Shown: piece by piece, positions 50,859 through 59,981 of the stretch | Position numbering within the stretch: position 1 is the stretch's first letter | How the letters are laid out: each line of letters opens with the position of its first letter | Assembly: GCA_038747915.1 (NCBI GenBank) | Contig: JBCDJJ010000003.1 | Span: 19,740-83,739 of the forward strand | Direction of reading: 5' to 3' | DNA length: 64,000 bases | From: JBCDAP01 sp038747915 | GTDB taxonomy: Bacteria > Planctomycetota > Phycisphaerae > Phycisphaerales > UBA1924 | Notes under the pieces: generated by a model | Database searches by the model: none | What the model was told of the DNA's origin: nothing | The model's input: the letters and a program-made list of their open reading frames with translations, nothing else | Made by a program: the position numbers and the translations under genes

Positions 50859-53800
50859 CTACTGCGTCAGCACCCAGTACGACGCATCGACCGCACCAAC
50901 ACGGGTGTTCTCGGTGCCCCGAGGGAGCAGACCCGAGGCCGAGTACGGGCGATCCCCACGGTTCACCACGACGACGACCCGATCGCCGTTGAGCGCACGT
51001 TCGAAGGCGAACACATCGTCACGGCCCGTATCAAGGTGCCGCACCGACCCGAACCGCAGGATCGGTCCGAGCGTCTCGTCGCGACGGAGCGTGAACCACT
51101 CGGCGTACCGCTCGTACCACCCAGGAATGTGGTTGTCGTCGGGGTTCTCCATCGCGCCGAGCTCGGGCCACGGTGTGGGCTTGCGGTCGGTCGGGTCATC
51201 GGCGCCCCACGCCCCGAGCTCGTCGGCGTAGTAGATCATCGGGGCGCCCAGGTAGGTCGCCTGGATCGCGATGCCGAGCACCGAGAGTTCGAAGTGGGCT
51301 TCGGTGGGTCGTGAGCCGTCGTAGTGCGGCCCGTTGTCCTGCGGGCGGTTGCCCTGGTCGTAATCGCGCCCGGGGTTGAAGAGCTGGCTCACCCACCGAT
51401 CGGTGTCGTGGCTTGCGAAGAGGTTTTGGTGGATGAGGTTGATCTCGGCAGCATCATCGAACGCTTCGGTCTCCAGGCGGCGCGCCAGGTCGTAGCTGGT
51501 GGTGCCCGGCCGGATACCGAGCCAGTCGCCGAAGGCCATCGCGAAGGGGTAGTGCATGTGAGTGTCGAAGTGGATGCCCGAGTTGATCACCGGGTCGGCC
51601 TCATGGTCGGACCAGATCTCCGCGATAATCACCGCGTCGTGGTTGATGCTCTTGACGAGTCTCCGCCAGTCCTCCCAGAACGGCAGGCCGATGTCGAGCG
51701 GCACATCGAGCCGCCACCCGTCGATGCCGTCGGACGGATCGCCATCGTTGTTCGGATCCATCCACCGCCGCGTGACCGCGAAGATGTGGTCCTTCACCTC
51801 GGGTACCAGGTCGCCCGTCGCGGTCTGCTTGAACTTGGGCAGCCACCCGTCCGGACCATCCCACGCGCGCCAGGACTCGAGCGCACCACTCTGCTCGTTG
51901 TATTCGGCGTAGAACCAGTCGGCGTAGGGCGACCGGTTGCCCTTCTCGATGATGTCCTGCCACGCCCAGAACTCGCGGCCGGTGTGGTTCCACACACCGT
52001 CGATCACCACACGGATGCCGTGCGCACGGGCAGCGGGCAAGAACTCGTCGATGAAGTACCGGTCAGCGGGTGTCCACCCCCACGTGCTCGGGTCCGCTGG
52101 GTTTTCGCCCTCGGGGTACTCAAAGACCGGCCCGACTCGGCCGGCAGTCGCGGGCGTGCCGAAATTGTCGTCGATGTGGTGGTAGGCCGTGGCGTCGTAC
52201 TTGTGCATCGAGTCGCCCTCGAACACCGGGTTGAAGTAGATCGCCGTCACGCCGAGGTCTTTGAGGTAGCCCAGCTTCTCCTGCACGCCCTGCAGGTCGC
52301 CGCCGTACCGGCGATCCCACACCACGTGGTAGAGATCACCGCCCTGGCGCTCCGGCATCGGGTGTCCGAGCGGCGTGCCCGTGCGCTCGTGCCAGGCGGT
52401 TCGCTCGTCGTTGTCGATCGAGTACCAGTCGGCGGCCCACTCCTCGAAGAAGATGGACGGCCGGCTCGGATCGTTGAGCGGGTTCCCGTTGCGGAACCGC
52501 TCCGCGAAGATCTGATACCACACCGCGCCCTTCGCCCAGTCTGGCAGATCGATCCCGGGCTCGAGCGGCGCCGTGAACCAGTCGGTCGTGAACGATGCGT
52601 CGCCGTCCTTCAGCTCGAAGCGGTAGGTCACACCGCCAGGGGCATCGCGCGGCATGTCGAGCATCGCGCGCGCACGCCACCGGTCGAAACCGTCCGCTGT
52701 GTGATCCTGGTGCAACGGCACACGGATCGTCTCGGGCTCCGACCGGGCGGTCCCGGGGAACGCGACGAGCGTGATCGACTCCACATCGCCCGAGAGCGTG
52801 GTGATGGCGGCATCAAAGAGACCGAGCCCATCGGAGACCGCCGTGAAGTCGCCGGGCAGGTCCGGCGTGTGGCGCACGCCCGCACCGTTGATGTGACCCG
52901 GCGCGGCCGGCCCAAGCTCTTCGGCGGTCGGCCCAGCGATCACGACGGATCGGTCGGATGCCGGGTCGGCGATCCGCCGGCTGCCGTCGATCAAGAAGCC
53001 GTACTCGAACGTCCCGGGCGGCAGGTCGACAATCGCGCGGTACGTGCCGTCGATGTCGGGCAGCATCGGGATCGCGCGATCCGAGGTGGGTGGCGCCCAC
53101 GCGTTGAAATCACCGATCAGGTGGACCGTCTCGGGGAGCGGCTGGCCGTGGTCGCGGGGTGTGTAGGTGAAGCGTCGCCAGTGGCCAGCATGAAGGATCC
53201 CGTCCTCGCTCGTCCGGACGAGCGCACCGTCGCGCACTTGAATGACGTGCTCACCGCGGGGCACGTCGACCGGCTCGCCTTCCATAACGGTTCGATCGTC
53301 CAGAGCGAACGTGACCCGGGCGGTCGCGGGCGTGAGCGCGGACACAAGTGCCCGAAACACGCCGTCACCCTGGTGCTCGAAATCAGAGAACGAGACGGTG
53401 CGCGGAGCGACCGCGGAGAGCTGGTGCGCTTCGTAGATGCGAAGCATGCCCGTGACCGACCCAATGGTCCCTTCACGAGGCATGGTGCCGCTTTGGCCTT
53501 CCCACAGCCCGAGTTCCCAGTCCAGCAGTGTGCCACCTCGGGTGGCTTCGATGTGAAGCTGCCCAGCCGATTGATCGAACGCAATCGCTGTCTCTTGGAA
53601 GTCGCAGGCCTGCTCGACCACAGTTGAGGCATCCGTGTCATCGGTTGGAACCACGATGTTGGAGGTGCATGACACACCGGGTCGATCCGGGAAGCGAGTC
53701 GTGAGCTGCGCGCGCACGCCAGCGTTCTCGACGCCGGAGTTGGTCAAGCTTTGCGTGTAATCGATGACGAATGGCTGTCCAGCAGATGGCGTGCCGAGGA

Positions 53801-54230
53801 CCCGCGCCACAACGAAGGGCTTGTCGATCGACGCCACCACACGCGACCACCGCGCGTCGTTGACATCCAGCTCGATGCGGAGCTTCGCGAGCGCCGGTAC
53901 ATCGAGCAGAATGTCACCGCCCGGCTGAACGAGCGAACCATCGCCCGCGTCACCGAGATGACCTGCGCCCCAGTCGCCGTTGCGCACAAATTTAAAGCGG
54001 TGCTCGCCGGGCGGCACGATCCGCTCCAGGCCGAACCGGCCCGTGTGCCCCTGCACCGGCGTCATCTCCCAGTCGACATCCACGGTATTCCACCCGTTGA
54101 AGGTGCCGGCGAGCCGCCAGATCGACTGGGCGACCGCGCCCGGCGCCGACGCGACCGTGAACAGCGCCGCGATGCACGCAAAGACAGCAGCGAGACGCCG
54201 CTCGGATAGAAAGCGACCACAGTGGGGCAT
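50859..54230 (-). CDS. Secreted GH13 alpha-amylase/pullulanase-type hydrolase
   Basis: A 1123-aa exported starch or alpha-glucan hydrolase. The signal peptide is EXPORT-like (LAAVFACIAALFTVASAPGA, then VAQ), with AAGGAG before ATG 54230. The N-terminal 530 residues contain two CBM48/early-set glycogen-binding-like segments (WRLAGTFNGWNTVDVDWEMT; HLIGDFNAWAPP) and beta-sandwich linkers. The GH13 barrel begins near DWAKGAVWYQIFAERFRNGN. Region I is IRVVIDGVWNHTG; the nucleophile D842 is in GWRLDVPLDI; the acid/base E871 is in AEIWSD; and the transition-state HD is in FASHDTDRWVSQL. The C-terminal beta domain ends WVLTQ. Likely substrates are pullulan, cyclodextrins or glycogen. It is adjacent to a LacI regulator reading in the same direction. 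Confidence 0.95.
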   Translation of the reverse strand: MPHCGRFLSERRLAAVFACIAALFTVASAPGAVAQSIWRLAGTFNGWNTVDVDWEMTPVQGHTGRFGLERIVPPGEHRFKFVRNGDWGAGHLGDAGDGSLVQPGGDILLDVPALAKLRIELDVNDARWSRVVASIDKPFVVARVLGTPSAGQPFVIDYTQSLTNSGVENAGVRAQLTTRFPDRPGVSCTSNIVVPTDDTDASTVVEQACDFQETAIAFDQSAGQLHIEATRGGTLLDWELGLWEGQSGTMPREGTIGSVTGMLRIYEAHQLSAVAPRTVSFSDFEHQGDGVFRALVSALTPATARVTFALDDRTVMEGEPVDVPRGEHVIQVRDGALVRTSEDGILHAGHWRRFTYTPRDHGQPLPETVHLIGDFNAWAPPTSDRAIPMLPDIDGTYRAIVDLPPGTFEYGFLIDGSRRIADPASDRSVVIAGPTAEELGPAAPGHINGAGVRHTPDLPGDFTAVSDGLGLFDAAITTLSGDVESITLVAFPGTARSEPETIRVPLHQDHTADGFDRWRARAMLDMPRDAPGGVTYRFELKDGDASFTTDWFTAPLEPGIDLPDWAKGAVWYQIFAERFRNGNPLNDPSRPSIFFEEWAADWYSIDNDERTAWHERTGTPLGHPMPERQGGDLYHVVWDRRYGGDLQGVQEKLGYLKDLGVTAIYFNPVFEGDSMHKYDATAYHHIDDNFGTPATAGRVGPVFEYPEGENPADPSTWGWTPADRYFIDEFLPAARAHGIRVVIDGVWNHTGREFWAWQDIIEKGNRSPYADWFYAEYNEQSGALESWRAWDGPDGWLPKFKQTATGDLVPEVKDHIFAVTRRWMDPNNDGDPSDGIDGWRLDVPLDIGLPFWEDWRRLVKSINHDAVIIAEIWSDHEADPVINSGIHFDTHMHYPFAMAFGDWLGIRPGTTSYDLARRLETEAFDDAAEINLIHQNLFASHDTDRWVSQLFNPGRDYDQGNRPQDNGPHYDGSRPTEAHFELSVLGIAIQATYLGAPMIYYADELGAWGADDPTDRKPTPWPELGAMENPDDNHIPGWYERYAEWFTLRRDETLGPILRFGSVRHLDTGRDDVFAFERALNGDRVVVVVNRGDRPYSASGLLPRGTENTRVGAVDASYWVLTQ

Positions 54231-54314
54231 GGTGATGCTCCTTTGGGAAAGTCGTGACCTCTTGCTCTCTCGAACGCCGGAACGAGCCGGCGGCGAGTTG
54301 TGTTCGCCCTGACT

Positions 54315-55412
54315 CTAGCCTTCAACCGGCCTGCAGGACTCGCGCGGCACCAGCGAGACGTCGACCACCTCGCTGATCCGCTGACCCGAGGCGAACTCGA
54401 GCTTCTTCTCGACGATGTCGATCATCTGCCGGGCCGCGACCGCGCCGACGTCGAAGAAGTTCATCCGGATGGTCGTGAGTGGCGGATCCGCGAGTGGGGC
54501 GGTGGCGATGTCGTCGCACCCGAGCACGGAGACATCCACACCCGGTTTCAACCCACGTTCACGCAGGGATTGGTACACGCCGAGGGCCATCTTGTCGTTC
54601 GCCGCGAAGATCGCGGTGAGCTTGGGATCGCGCTCCAGCAGCTCATCGGCCGCAAGCTTGCCCGTCTCGGCTTGCAGCTGCCCGTCGACGATCATCGAAG
54701 AACTCGTCGCTACCCCGTGCTCCTTGAGCGTCTCCACGAACGCCGCGGTGAGCTCAGCAGAGGTGAGCACGACATCGCGCGGCCCGGACACGTGCCCGAT
54801 GCGGTGGTGCCCGAGTTCGATCAGGTAGCTCGCTGCGAGTTGACCCGCGCCGCTGTAGTCACAGACCACATGGTGCAGGTCGAGTTTCTCGAGCCGGTTG
54901 TTGACGAGGATGAGCGGCCGGTCAGACTCGGCAAAGTCCTCGAGCCACTCGTGCTCCGCGGTCGCACCCACGAAGAGGATCGCATCAACCGCGTTCTCCT
55001 CGACGATCGTGAGGTACTCCTTGCGGCGGATGTAGTCCCGCCGGGCGACCTCGAGGAGGATGCGGTAGCCCCGGTCCGCAGCGGACTCGTAGATCCCGGA
55101 GATGATCTCGCCGAAGTAGGCATCCGCGAACGCGTGCTGCAGAGCGGGCACCAGCACCGCGAGTGTGTTGGCACGCCGGTTGGGCAAGCCGCGCGCCAAT
55201 CGGGACGGTGTGTAGTGCAGCTTCTCGATGGCGGCCCGCACACGCTGACGTGTCGGCTCACTGATCCGCTGATCGTTGCCATTGATGACCAGCGAGACCG
55301 TGGTGAGGCTCACGCCAGACTCGCGGGCGACGTCTCGGATGTTGGCGCGTCGCTTGCCCATAGGGGGGGATTTCCGGCGGCGGTCGGAGGGTGGGGGAGC
55401 TGGAGAAGCCAT
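54315..55412 (-). CDS. LacI-family transcriptional regulator (second copy)
   Basis: A 365-aa regulator from ATG 55412 (an alternative start MGKRRANI at 55361 is also possible). The headpiece ANIRDVARESGVSLTTVSLV, with NGNDQRISEPTRQRVRAAIE following, is a standard LacI HTH plus hinge. The effector domain shows LAVLVPALQHAFADAYFGEI, ELGHHRIGHVSGPRDVVLTS, AIFAANDKMALGVYQSLRER and VLGCDDIATAPLADPPLTTI. It probably controls the GH13 gene downstream and the prepilin-like gene upstream, through operator-like palindromes at 55497-55507 and 55534-55547. The protein is distinct from the first LacI copy at 7730. Confidence 0.93.
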   Translation of the reverse strand: MASPAPPPSDRRRKSPPMGKRRANIRDVARESGVSLTTVSLVINGNDQRISEPTRQRVRAAIEKLHYTPSRLARGLPNRRANTLAVLVPALQHAFADAYFGEIISGIYESAADRGYRILLEVARRDYIRRKEYLTIVEENAVDAILFVGATAEHEWLEDFAESDRPLILVNNRLEKLDLHHVVCDYSGAGQLAASYLIELGHHRIGHVSGPRDVVLTSAELTAAFVETLKEHGVATSSSMIVDGQLQAETGKLAADELLERDPKLTAIFAANDKMALGVYQSLRERGLKPGVDVSVLGCDDIATAPLADPPLTTIRMNFFDVGAVAARQMIDIVEKKLEFASGQRISEVVDVSLVPRESCRPVEG

Positions 55413-55496
55413 CAGAGTAGGTCCTCTGTCGTGATTGTGTGCGCGTGGGGTGTCTGTTTGGCAGAAGGGATGGAATTTTTCGTCGACGAAAGTCAT

Positions 55497-55547
55497 TAAA
55501 ACGCTTGATCAGACCGATATGGAAGCTAGAATTGTAAAGCGTTTTAC
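55497..55547. promoter_or_regulatory. Paired LacI-type operators between divergent LacI and prepilin-like genes
   Basis: TAAAACGCTT (55497-55506) and GTAAAGCGTTTTAC (55534-55547, near-palindromic, central CG) share the AAAnCGnTT core. Their centres are about 38 bases apart, a spacing of roughly 3.6 helical turns compatible with looping or cooperative binding. They lie about 110-140 bases upstream of the prepilin-like ATG at 55658. Confidence 0.5.
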
Positions 55548-55657
55548 TCTGTAGTACGACGCGACGTGTTCTCCGGTTGCCCTCGAGCAAGACAAATCGT
55601 GAAGACGAGGCCAGCGAGCCGGTCCACGACCGGTCGCCTCTGAATTGGAGCTGCGCT

Positions 55658-56779
55658 ATGACCACGCCCATTCGCTCGAACGCACGCACCCGAGTCCAGA
55701 CATTCGGGTTCACCCTTATTGAACTGCTTGTCGTGGTCGCGGTGATCGCGCTGCTCATCGGTCTCCTGCTTCCCGCGCTCGGCCAGGCCCGGAGCGCTGC
55801 GTTCAAGGCCGTGACCCAGGGCAACCTGCGGCAGCTGGTGATCAACATGAACCTCTACGCCGGCGACAACGACGAGGCGTACCCGACGCTGCCACCGCCC
55901 TCGTCGGTCAACAGCGATCTGATCATCACGCACTGGAACACGCCGGCCCGCTCCCGTCCAGGCCCCACCGGCGATGGCACCGGGTGGGAGACGTTCGCCA
56001 CGGGCGATGGGTCCGCTGGTCAGCAGCCCGGCATGGCCGGCTACGGTGGATTCGCCGGGTTCTTCTCGCTCAAACAGCGCAGCGAGGTGAACACCGGTCT
56101 GGTCGACGACGCAGCCGAGGACGGTCAGATGGTCGTCTACACCGGCTTCGACGGCCCGGTTGCCGAGACCGAGGTTCGCGACAGCGACCCGCTCATGCGG
56201 CCGTACATGCCGGACCTGGCAGCACACGAGATCTTGCAGTCCCCCGCGGACGTGATCGACGGTGAAGTCTCGACCGCTGCGGATGCCAGTGATCGGAACC
56301 AGCAGGCGGTCCGCGTCCGCAGCATCGGCGACCTCTCCTACGCCAACACCCTGACCTTCGATGATCCGAACGACGGCCCGTCCTGGGAGAACAACGTCGT
56401 CTGGCACAACATCAGCTTCCTCTTCATCGCCGGACTCAACCGTAGCTCCGCGGGCTCCCTGGCATTCATCGGTGATGAGTCCAACTGGAACGACATCGGT
56501 GGCGGCAGCTACGCGACGGATCTTGGCACGCTCCGTCACAACGCCGGCAATGTGTCGGGCGCGGAAGACATCGAGCCCGGCTACTCCGAGGATGACAACT
56601 TCGGAGCTCAGGGCGGCCACTTCGCCTACACAGATGGCAGTGTCGTCTTCCTCCGCCAGGAATCAAAGCGCAACGCCCTCGGTGATGTGGTTGTCTACCC
56701 CCACGAAGAGGTCTTCATCGAAGAGATCAACCGCCGCAAGCGTCCTGGCGGGACGACCACGGTGCAGACGATCGACTGA
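55658..56779 (+). CDS. Prepilin-type N-terminal cleavage domain protein (second copy)
   Basis: A 373-aa paralogue of the protein at 10807. The prepilin motif is FGFTLIELLVVVAVIALLIG with LLLPALGQARSAAFKAVTQG following. The C-terminal H-x-DG box is GGHFAYTDGSVVFLRQE. ATG 55658 has GGAG eight bases upstream. The middle region is soluble, Asp/Asn-rich and weakly conserved between the two copies. Both copies sit divergent from, or near, a LacI gene and secreted hydrolases. It ends 79 bases before a good Rho-independent terminator. Confidence 0.85.
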   Translation: MTTPIRSNARTRVQTFGFTLIELLVVVAVIALLIGLLLPALGQARSAAFKAVTQGNLRQLVINMNLYAGDNDEAYPTLPPPSSVNSDLIITHWNTPARSRPGPTGDGTGWETFATGDGSAGQQPGMAGYGGFAGFFSLKQRSEVNTGLVDDAAEDGQMVVYTGFDGPVAETEVRDSDPLMRPYMPDLAAHEILQSPADVIDGEVSTAADASDRNQQAVRVRSIGDLSYANTLTFDDPNDGPSWENNVVWHNISFLFIAGLNRSSAGSLAFIGDESNWNDIGGGSYATDLGTLRHNAGNVSGAEDIEPGYSEDDNFGAQGGHFAYTDGSVVFLRQESKRNALGDVVVYPHEEVFIEEINRRKRPGGTTTVQTID

Positions 56780-56857
56780 GCAATACACCTCGGTCGAGGT
56801 CGACTCACCGGTCTGAGTCGTCATAGACCAACCTGCTTGAACGAGCAGGAGAACACG

Positions 56858-56892
56858 CGGCGTTCGGCCTCACCGGGCGGAACGCCGTTTTT
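56858..56892 (+). terminator. Rho-independent terminator of the prepilin-like gene
   Basis: CGGCGTTC (56858-56865) pairs with GAACGCCG (56880-56887), an 8-bp perfect stem, followed directly by TTTTT. A second small hairpin CCTGCT/AGCAGG (56832-56849) lies just before. It ends the plus-strand gene at 56779. Confidence 0.85.
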
Positions 56893-56971
56893 CATTGGAG
56901 TGTCTGTCTCCTACCGGATGATGGCATCAGGTCAGTGCGCGATCCAGATGGTCGAGCACCGTGCGTGTTTG

Positions 56972-57072
56972 ATCTCGTCGTCTGGAGGATGCCGAAGGCA
57001 TCCGAAGGCTACGCGAATGCTGCTCGTCTTGCTGTGCGCTGTATGCCCTTCGCGTGGCTCAGACCACGGCAC
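56972..57072. repeat. Second copy of the palindromic repeat element
   Basis: It shares the run TCTGGAGGATGCCGAAGGCA followed by TCCGAAGGC-ACGCGA with the element at 49342, and ends AGACCACGGCAC (57061-57072). The left end is degraded (8 of 12 terminal bases match). The internal part pairs as CGCGAA with TTCGCG. Here the element is intergenic. Confidence 0.6.
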
Positions 57073-57163
57073 CGAGCGCGAACATGATCCAGCAGACGTT
57101 CTAGCGCAGACCACGTCAACTTGTCTCGCCAATCAGTGGCGTGATCAGCCGACTCCTGGGCTT

Positions 57164-57241
57164 GGGTGCCACTGGCGGCTTGCCCGCCAGTGTTCAAGGA
57201 CTTCGATGTTCGCACTGGTGGGCAAGCCACCAGTGGCACCC
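57164..57241. repeat. Long inverted repeat (29-bp arms, 20-base loop)
   Basis: The arms 57164-57192 and 57213-57241 are complementary at 27 of 29 positions; the left arm begins GGGTGCCACTGGCGGCTTGC. It sits 24 bases beyond the stop of the minus-strand FG-GAP gene, so it may act as a transcript 3'-end structure. I recall very similar GGTGCCACTGG..GCCCACCAGTG repeats being common in planctomycete genomes, but cannot verify that here. Confidence 0.75.
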
Positions 57242-57264
57242 GCAACGAATTGACTTGGAACGCG

Positions 57265-58572
57265 CTAGTTGTCTCCGCACACACTCCCGAAGGCGACTAA
57301 GACGCTGAAGAAGTCGCTCACGCCGACGAACCCATCGCCGTCGAGGTCGGCGCCGTCGTTGGGCGGCTCTGCTGGCGAGCCGAAGGCGACCAGCATCATG
57401 AGGAAGTCTTCCGCATCGACAAAGAGATCGCCGTTTGTGTCGCCGGGGCAACGCGGCCCGAGACTCGGCGTGCGGTTGAGCGCCGGATAGGCCTGGAGCG
57501 CGGTCGAGGTCGTTGCGATGAAGTCCGGCAGGCCATCCGCGTCGAGGTCCGGCAACGACACATCGAAGGTGCGCTCGGGTGTTGTGACCTCTTGAACAAC
57601 CAGCCCATCCTCGGCATTGCGAAGCAGTGTGTACCCTTCCTCACCCGCCAGACTCACCACCAGGTCGGGGCGGGTGTCTTGGTCGAGGTCGACAACGCGC
57701 ACTCGTGTCGGCTGCTGGCCGACGAATGGGCGGCCCTGTGAGATGAGTGCGCCATTCTCATCGGCATCGAAACGCTCGATCGAGCCGGCAGAGTTGAGTG
57801 TCACCACGAGATCGTCCCGCGCATCGCGCGAGAGGTCCGTCGCCATCAGGTGCCGCGGTCGTCGTCCCGTTGCGAGCGACTGTGACTCGCTCGTGAACAC
57901 GCCGGCGCCATCACCGAGCCAGATCGACACTCGATCCGTCAGCTCGCTCGAGATCGCGAGGTCATTCACCTCGTCGCGGTCGAAGTCGCCGATCGCGATG
58001 CCAGCGGGTGTGATCACGCCGGTGATGGTCGGCTCGAGAGCCAGCGTGCCGGTGCCGTCGTTGAAGGCGATCGCGAAGCCGGCGAGGTCGATCAGCGTGA
58101 CCGCCAGATCGATCGACCCGTCGCCGTCGAGGTCGCCCGCAGCGATCGCGGTAGGCACGCCGGGCAGCTGAATCTGCTGAATGAAAAGGAGGGTGTCCGC
58201 CTCGGTCCGCTCGAGAATCATGATCCGCTTGCCCGCGGCTGTGATGACGACCAATTCGGACTGCCCGTCACCATCCACGTCGGCGGCGATCGCAGCGGTC
58301 GGCATCGCGCCGAGGGCGAGCGATGGAAGTACCGACACGCCCCCGGAGCCCGTCGCCAGCATCGGCCCCACCGCAGAGAGCGATGGGTGCATCACGGCGA
58401 CCAGGTCCGGCCGGCCCGGGGCCACGAGCACGGGCGCATCGCCGCCCGGCGCGAGCGTGTTGATGTTCGGCTGATGGACGAGGGTGAACGGGTCCTGTGC
58501 GCACACGATCGCGCTGCCGAGACAAGCGGCGAGCACCAGGCACACCAGGATGCGAGCCTTGGGGCGTTCCAC
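57265..58572 (-). CDS. Secreted FG-GAP/VCBS repeat protein with dockerin-like tail
   Basis: A 435-aa exported protein. GTG 58572, preceded by GGAGGAG, is chosen; a TTG at 58596 also opens the frame. The signal peptide is ARILVCLVLAACLGSAIVCA. The body is a beta-propeller of FG-GAP repeats: AADVDGDGQSELVVITAAGK, AAGDLDGDGSIDLAVTLIDL, AIGDFDRDEVNDLAISSELT, RVVDLDQDTRPDLVVSLAGE. The C-terminus carries two Ca-binding segments, CPGDTNGDLFVDAEDFLMML and DGADLDGDGFVGVSDFFSVL, the planctomycete dockerin type. The role is probably surface binding; no enzyme domain is seen. Confidence 0.85.
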   Translation of the reverse strand: MERPKARILVCLVLAACLGSAIVCAQDPFTLVHQPNINTLAPGGDAPVLVAPGRPDLVAVMHPSLSAVGPMLATGSGGVSVLPSLALGAMPTAAIAADVDGDGQSELVVITAAGKRIMILERTEADTLLFIQQIQLPGVPTAIAAGDLDGDGSIDLAVTLIDLAGFAIAFNDGTGTLALEPTITGVITPAGIAIGDFDRDEVNDLAISSELTDRVSIWLGDGAGVFTSESQSLATGRRPRHLMATDLSRDARDDLVVTLNSAGSIERFDADENGALISQGRPFVGQQPTRVRVVDLDQDTRPDLVVSLAGEEGYTLLRNAEDGLVVQEVTTPERTFDVSLPDLDADGLPDFIATTSTALQAYPALNRTPSLGPRCPGDTNGDLFVDAEDFLMMLVAFGSPAEPPNDGADLDGDGFVGVSDFFSVLVAFGSVCGDN

Positions 58573-58756
58573 GCGCGGCTCTCCTCCGCGCGACAATCGC
58601 GCGGCCGTCTCCGACGGTACGGCGAATCATCGACCGAGTGGGCACGAGATCCCCAGTCACGGCGCCCCACCCCTCGAGATGCGCCGGATGTGCCCCAAGG
58701 CCGCGTCCGAGAATGCCCGCAGCGTCCGAAAACCACCGCTCGGTACACTCCACGCC

Positions 58757-59509
58757 ATGATCGGCAGAGAGAGACGGAGCCGGAGAAACGCAGCCTGCGG
58801 CTTGGCCCTGTGCGCCGGGGCGGCGATCGCCCAGCCCGACCCGACGCCACCACCAGTCGAGCCTCCGCCACCCGTGATCCCGGCGCCGCATCCAACACTC
58901 ACCGAGGTGATGTTCAACGTACCCCGCGGGGCCGAGGGTGATGCCACCGGCGATGGCTCCCGTGACGCAGCGGGCGACGAGTTCGTCGAGCTCTACAACC
59001 CGCACGACGAGCCGATCGACCTCCGCGGGTACACCCTCACCAACTGGCTCACGACCGACGATGAGAAGGAGAAACGAGGTGTGCGGTTCACCTTCCCGAG
59101 GTTTCGGCTCGGCCCGGGCGAGACCGTCGTCGTGTTCAACGGCGTCGAAAGCCGCATCGGCGGAGCCGTTGGCTCGCCGGCGCGCGCCCCGCGTCAACCC
59201 AACGCGAGTTTCGGCAGCGCCTGGGTGTTCCGCATGGGCAACACCTCGGCGAACAACTCGTTCAACAACAACTCCGATTTCGTGTTGCTCACCTCGGCCG
59301 ACGGCGAGCCGATCGAGGCCGTCGCATGGGGCAACACGACCTGGCCGCAGATCGAGGAGGCGCTGCGGATCGCTGACGTCGGCAAGAACCCGGGGGGCTC
59401 CGCCGTGCGCACGGACGTGAACAACACCGACATGTGGCCGCACGTCGATGTGGATGGACGGACCTTCTCGCCGGGCGAGCAGGTGAGTGAGGTGGTCAGC
59501 GGCCCGTGA
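58757..59509 (+). CDS. Secreted lamin-tail-domain (LTD) protein
   Basis: A 250-aa exported protein. ATG 58757 opens a signal peptide (RRNAACGLALCAGAAIAQ), followed by a proline-rich linker (PDPTPPPVEPPPPVIPAPHP). The rest is one lamin-tail domain: TLTEVMFNVPRGAEGDATGD, DEFVELYNPHDEPIDLRGYT, LTNWLTT, and FRLGPGETVVVFNGVES. LTD domains in bacteria occur on secreted proteins with unclear binding roles. It is divergent from the FG-GAP gene across 184 bases. Confidence 0.8.
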   Translation: MIGRERRSRRNAACGLALCAGAAIAQPDPTPPPVEPPPPVIPAPHPTLTEVMFNVPRGAEGDATGDGSRDAAGDEFVELYNPHDEPIDLRGYTLTNWLTTDDEKEKRGVRFTFPRFRLGPGETVVVFNGVESRIGGAVGSPARAPRQPNASFGSAWVFRMGNTSANNSFNNNSDFVLLTSADGEPIEAVAWGNTTWPQIEEALRIADVGKNPGGSAVRTDVNNTDMWPHVDVDGRTFSPGEQVSEVVSGP

Positions 59510-59688
59510 CCACGAAGGAACTCAACACCGCTGCTGCTCCAGGACGAACGCGTCGTGATGTCCCCCGTATCGGCTCTCCAGCGTCGCGCTGATCTCTCTA
59601 TCCTTTGGTGACGACGACCTCCCCGCTGAAGCACGACTCGACGTCATCGGGTTCGGAGATCCGCGTTTTTCCGGCTCGGCCCGGGTTC

Positions 59689-59871
59689 TCACTTCCGCTT
59701 GATCTTGTGCAGCGTGTGCTTGCGCAGCCGCGGGCAGTACTTGCTGAAGCCGTCCTTGAGCTTCTCGTCGATCCCGCCCTTGACGTTGATCGAGGTGCGG
59801 TAGTTCAGATCGCCGGTCTCCGAGCACTGGAGCCAGACGTACTCGCGGGCGTCGCCCTTCTTCTTGGCCAT
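59689..59871 (-). CDS. rpmG: 50S ribosomal protein L33
   Basis: A 60-aa large-subunit protein. YVWLQCSETGDLNYRTSINV and SKYCPRLRKHTLHKIKRK match bacterial L33. Two cysteines (C16 and C46) remain, where the zinc form has four. It lies 110 bases after tuf, a common arrangement (tuf-rpmG) in several phyla; secE and nusG are not visible downstream within the next gene gap. Confidence 0.93.
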   Translation of the reverse strand: MAKKKGDAREYVWLQCSETGDLNYRTSINVKGGIDEKLKDGFSKYCPRLRKHTLHKIKRK

Positions 59872-59981
59872 GGCGGTAGTCCTGTGGTCGGGCGCCGAGC
59901 CCCTGATGTGGGCGGCGCAGCGTGCGGTGAAAAACGCTCGCGCCCGCGGTCGAGCGAGCGCGAGTGGTGGGTGGACTGGGT

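Larger units (their letters stand above)
56780..57264. other. Non-coding region with terminator and two repeat elements
   Basis: This 485-base gap between the convergent prepilin-like and FG-GAP genes contains two tandem hairpins (one with a U-tract, the terminator), one copy of the 99-bp-type repeat and a long 29-bp inverted repeat. These three structures account for about 230 of the 485 bases; frames across the rest are short. Confidence 0.7.

Noticed and set aside
51324..53627. Plus-strand open frame of 767 codons
   Set aside because: Antisense to the GH13 gene; Arg/Val/Asp-rich, no domain.
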